Below are positions 52,501 through 54,418 of a stretch of DNA of 54,418 nucleotides, piece by piece. Source of the stretch: Streptomyces sp. TRM64462. Its GTDB lineage: Bacteria; Actinomycetota; Actinomycetes; Streptomycetales; Streptomycetaceae. The notes below the pieces were generated by a model. It did no database searches. It was not told where the DNA came from and saw only the letters and a program-made list of their open reading frames with translations. The position numbers and the translations under genes were made by a program. Where the stretch lies: contig NZ_JABWDV010000173.1 of assembly GCF_013362995.1 (NCBI RefSeq), forward strand, positions 1-54,418, in the 5' to 3' direction. Each line of letters begins with the position of its first letter. The first letter of the stretch is position 1.

Positions 52501-54418
52501 ACGCGGCCCTGATCCTGGGCGCGCTGCTGCGCCTTCACGCGGGCGCCGGGCTGCTGCGGTACCCGGCACGCGCGCGTGCGGCGGCGCAGGAGTTCTGGGC
52601 GTACGGCGCGGACGCGGCGGCCCGGGACGAGTGGACGGTGCGGGCCCGGTCCCTGGTACGCGCGCGTGCCGCGTTCGGCGCGGCGGTCACGGCGGCGGGC
52701 CTGGACGGGCTGCGGGCCGAGCTGTGCGGGGCGGTGGGTGACGAGCAGGCCGCCGCGTACCTCGTCGAGGAGCTCGCGGCGGCGCCGGACGGATTCGTGA
52801 CGGGCGCCGCGGCGCGCACGCTCGTGGACAAGTTCCGCAGCGCGGTGGACACGGCCGCGTACGGCGACGACCTGGCGGGCGTCGTCTCGCTCGACGCGCG
52901 GCGCCTGCTGATCGAGTCGTGGCTGTCCGCGTACGCCGCGGCGAGCGGCCTCGGCACGGCGCCCGGCGACCTCGCGGAGGCCGTCGCGATCGAACTGTGC
53001 CCGGGGCTGCCGCGGTACGACCTGGAGGCGCCGCTGACGGAGACCGTGGACGGCCTGCTGGGCACGCATCCGCGAATCGCCGCGCGGACCCTGGAGGTCC
53101 GCCTGGACGACCTCCTCGCGCGCGTGGACCACTTCACGCGGCACACCGCGCCCGCGTTCCGCGCCTACCAGCGGCGGCGGGCCGCGCTGGTGGCGGCCGA
53201 GCGGGAGCGGCTGGACCTGGACGCGTACCGGCCGCGCGCGATGGCGTCGTTCGTACGGGGCCGGCTGGTCGACGAGGTGTACCTGCCGCTGGTCGGGGAC
53301 AGCCTGAACAAGCAGATGGGCCCGGGCAGCCACGGCCTGCTGCTTCTCATCTCGCCGCCGGGCTACGGCAAGACGACGCTCATGGAGTACGTCGCGGAAC
53401 GGCTCGGCATGCTGCTGGTGAAGGTGGACGGCCCGGCGCTGGGCCACGAGGTGACGTCCCTCGACCCGGCCGAGGCGCCGAACTCGGCCGCGCGCCGCGA
53501 GCTGGAGAAGGTCCGGTTCGCGCTGGCGGCCGGCAACAACGTGCTGCTGCACCTGGACGACATCCAGCACACGTCGCCGGAGCTGCTGCAGAAGTTCATC
53601 CCGCTGTGCGACGCGACGCGCACGCTGAACGGGCACGACCTGCGCGGCAAGCGGTTCGCGGTGTGCATGACCGCCAACCCGTACACGGAGTCGGGCAGCC
53701 GCTTCCGTATCCCGGACATGCTCGCGAACCGGGCCGACGTGTGGAACCTGGGCGACGTGCTGACCGGCAAGGAGGAGGCCTTCGCGCTGAGCTTCGTCGA
53801 GAACGCGCTGACCGCGAACCCCGCACTGGCGCCGCTGGCCGGCCGGGACCCGGCGGACCTCGACGTGCTGGTCCGGCTCGCCGCGGGCGACCCGACGGCG
53901 AGCGCCGACCGGCTCGGCCACGCGTACGCGGCGTCCGAGCTGGACGGGGTGCTGGCGGTGCTGCGCCATGTGCTGGCGGCGCGGCGCACGGTCCTGGCCG
54001 TGAACGCGGCGTACATCGCGTCGGCGGCGCAGTCGGACGACGCCCGCACCGAGCCCCGGTTCCAGCTCCAGGGCTCGTACCGCGACATGAACAAGATCGT
54101 CGCGCGGATCCGGCCGGTCATGAACGAGGCCGAGGTGGCGGCGCTCGTACGGGACCACTACGTGGCGGAGGCCCAGACGCTGACGACCGGGGCCGAGGCG
54201 AACCTGCTGAAGCTGGCCGAGCTCCAGGGCACCCTGACCGGCGGGCAGGCCGCACGCTGGGCCGAGCTGAAGGCCGCGCACACCCGGGCGCGGGTGCTCG
54301 GCGGGGCGGAGGACGACCCGGTGACGCGGGCGGTCGCCGCGCTGGGGCTGCTGGCGGACCGGATCGCCGCGATCGAGTCCGCGATCACCCGCGCCACCGA
54401 CCCGCGGACGGCCCTCGC
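49524..54418 (+). CDS. Very large AAA+ ATPase (DNA repair ATPase family), truncated by the window end
   Basis: At least 1,631 residues, open to the right edge. It opens MSSTHTTFDAASFDVLRERL with an Arg-rich helix, then a Gly/Ala/Thr/Ser repeat (about 80-112), a long beta-rich region, coiled-coil segments (about 500-860) and a C-terminal AAA+ domain: Walker A SPPGYGKTT (1277-1285), Walker B LLHLDDIQ (about 1342) and a TANPY sensor. It resembles the family annotated as DNA repair ATPase (DUF3686, from memory). GGATG start with GAGGGGACC upstream. It shares an orientation with the flotillin and OB-fold genes. Confidence 0.85.
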   Translation, partial: MSSTHTTFDAASFDVLRERLAAQGAELARRAEALNARRVEVFGAGELRLAGTERLRTAGPAVARDVVAVGDALLFGCNGAGASGAGASGAGATGAGATGAGATGSGATGSGDVEVGDVFALHAREGLEALPYDAVPGLLDDPAFVREFTALYRYYRGSRLLQLRLVDGKLLAVFRTGDTAADIRVLRWRVGADGSVAFLDARGERDHVLPAAQDVTWTVTSREDHTAVDGTPYVRVPGDVELLVGTTGGTLTVRGAEGTAYTEPVAEPLQSLADADVAYARVGTLVLLKVRPYKEDADRYLVFHSPTRRVARLDGIGQACRRLPDDQGVVFPGGYCLATGAHKTFDLDTDGLEFERAVVSPNGEDVLYAFHARVDGRTLLLPYNRIRASVATPVAGHGYALFDDGTLHVLRESPDGEPARVHPVQVWHTPYVSDTYAAAQPVGTGPLERIGNPDLVRGVSDCLTLAATAADLPEAATGEAYEELLAGCVRALDTYHWLADPEAGGGVLEPLTGMRDTVRQVLAEFATVRELRREAADALAEAAARVATLVRRTRGEAPRTAPGWVERLTELRRAQGRLTTLKEMRYADVERIDELAADVDGDLAAFGGRAVEFLARDDAFASYDEEVAVLTVEAEAIATAAGAEPLAARIDAQTEGLRTVTEVVTGLDIGDATVRTAILERISAVLGGVNRARATLDARRRELAAGESRAEFAAETALLGQAVTGALAAADTPEACDDQLAGLLLRLENLEARFGASDDALSLLAGKRDEVYEAFAARKQTLQDERARHAERLASSAARVLDTVTRRLASLADTDEINTYFASDPLVAKVRRSADELRELGDLVRAEELEGRIAAARQEAARALRDRTDLYADGGAAIRLGRHRFAVNTQPLDLTLVPHGDDGLAFAVTGTDYRAPVTDADEGFAETRAFWGQSLPSENADVYRGEFLAARLLAEHGADALSALDGPGLEALVREAAESAYDEGYEHGVHDRDAALILGALLRLHAGAGLLRYPARARAAAQEFWAYGADAAARDEWTVRARSLVRARAAFGAAVTAAGLDGLRAELCGAVGDEQAAAYLVEELAAAPDGFVTGAAARTLVDKFRSAVDTAAYGDDLAGVVSLDARRLLIESWLSAYAAASGLGTAPGDLAEAVAIELCPGLPRYDLEAPLTETVDGLLGTHPRIAARTLEVRLDDLLARVDHFTRHTAPAFRAYQRRRAALVAAERERLDLDAYRPRAMASFVRGRLVDEVYLPLVGDSLNKQMGPGSHGLLLLISPPGYGKTTLMEYVAERLGMLLVKVDGPALGHEVTSLDPAEAPNSAARRELEKVRFALAAGNNVLLHLDDIQHTSPELLQKFIPLCDATRTLNGHDLRGKRFAVCMTANPYTESGSRFRIPDMLANRADVWNLGDVLTGKEEAFALSFVENALTANPALAPLAGRDPADLDVLVRLAAGDPTASADRLGHAYAASELDGVLAVLRHVLAARRTVLAVNAAYIASAAQSDDARTEPRFQLQGSYRDMNKIVARIRPVMNEAEVAALVRDHYVAEAQTLTTGAEANLLKLAELQGTLTGGQAARWAELKAAHTRARVLGGAEDDPVTRAVAALGLLADRIAAIESAITRATDPRTAL
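49765..49860 (+). repeat. 15-bp tandem repeat in the ATPase gene
   Basis: GGGGCGACCGGGGCT-type units repeat six or seven times, coding a GAGATGAGATG-like low-complexity arm. Multiples of three keep the frame. Confidence 0.82.

Noticed and set aside
49770..54281. A 1,503-codon open frame on the minus strand
   Set aside because: It is antisense to the large ATPase, is Arg/Val/Gln-rich low complexity and has no motif. The plus strand carries Walker A, Walker B and sensor motifs with coding-type codons.

Overview
The window is high-GC actinobacterial DNA, most likely from a Streptomyces. Codon third positions are almost all G/C, starts are often GTG or TTG, and many stop/start pairs overlap as ATGA or GTGA. 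Characteristic families are present: WblA, Crp, paired ArsA-like ATPases, MarP, Asp23/AmaP and Holin-X. From memory, and unchecked, the left third follows the order of S. coelicolor around SCO3563-SCO3582.

Layout. (1) 1-21,000, core: acs, nhaA, a Holin-X/hydrolase pair, a minus-strand run marP-Nudix-nth, crp, SPFH and MBL/Nudix genes, RidA/DUF4177, two coupled ArsA-like ATPases, wblA, a class A PBP, YqeY and a metallophosphoesterase. (2) 21,056-33,620: a tRNA-Pro(CGG) gene carrying an integrated element of about 12.4 kb, bounded by 112-bp direct repeats (attL 21088-21199, attR 33509-33620). It holds a tyrosine integrase split by a one-base frameshift and carrying an embedded LacI-type helix-turn-helix, an excisionase, a regulator, a rep/methyltransferase chimera, and cargo: divergent DUF5994 genes, an Asp23-DUF2273-Asp23-DUF6286-AmaP envelope-stress operon, an RsbW-type kinase, and a two-gene lower-GC module (unknown 312-aa protein plus four-helix membrane protein). 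(3) 33,940-42,076: an MmyB-type regulator, twin 20-bp palindromes and a tight five-gene operon (3-hydroxyacyl-CoA dehydrogenase, alpha-oxoamine synthase, MFS exporter, two-subunit methylcrotonyl-CoA-type carboxylase). This looks like a small uncharacterised biosynthetic cluster. (4) 42,243-54,418: a decayed nuclease gene, small membrane proteins, a MerR/DUF1326/DUF2182 group, and a likely functional set of OB-fold membrane protein, flotillin and a very large AAA+ ATPase that runs off the right edge.

How the parts work together. The core segment is housekeeping (acetate activation, sodium/proton exchange, DNA repair, cell wall synthesis) plus developmental regulation (Crp, WblA). The integrated element probably lost mobility when its integrase frameshifted, leaving stress and possibly defence cargo fixed next to the tRNA. 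The oxoamine synthase operon would join an amino acid to an acyl-CoA and export the product, perhaps under control of the fatty-acyl-sensing type of regulator encoded beside it. The flotillin/OB-fold/ATPase genes suggest a membrane-anchored ATPase machine. No CRISPR array, rRNA or IS transposase was seen.
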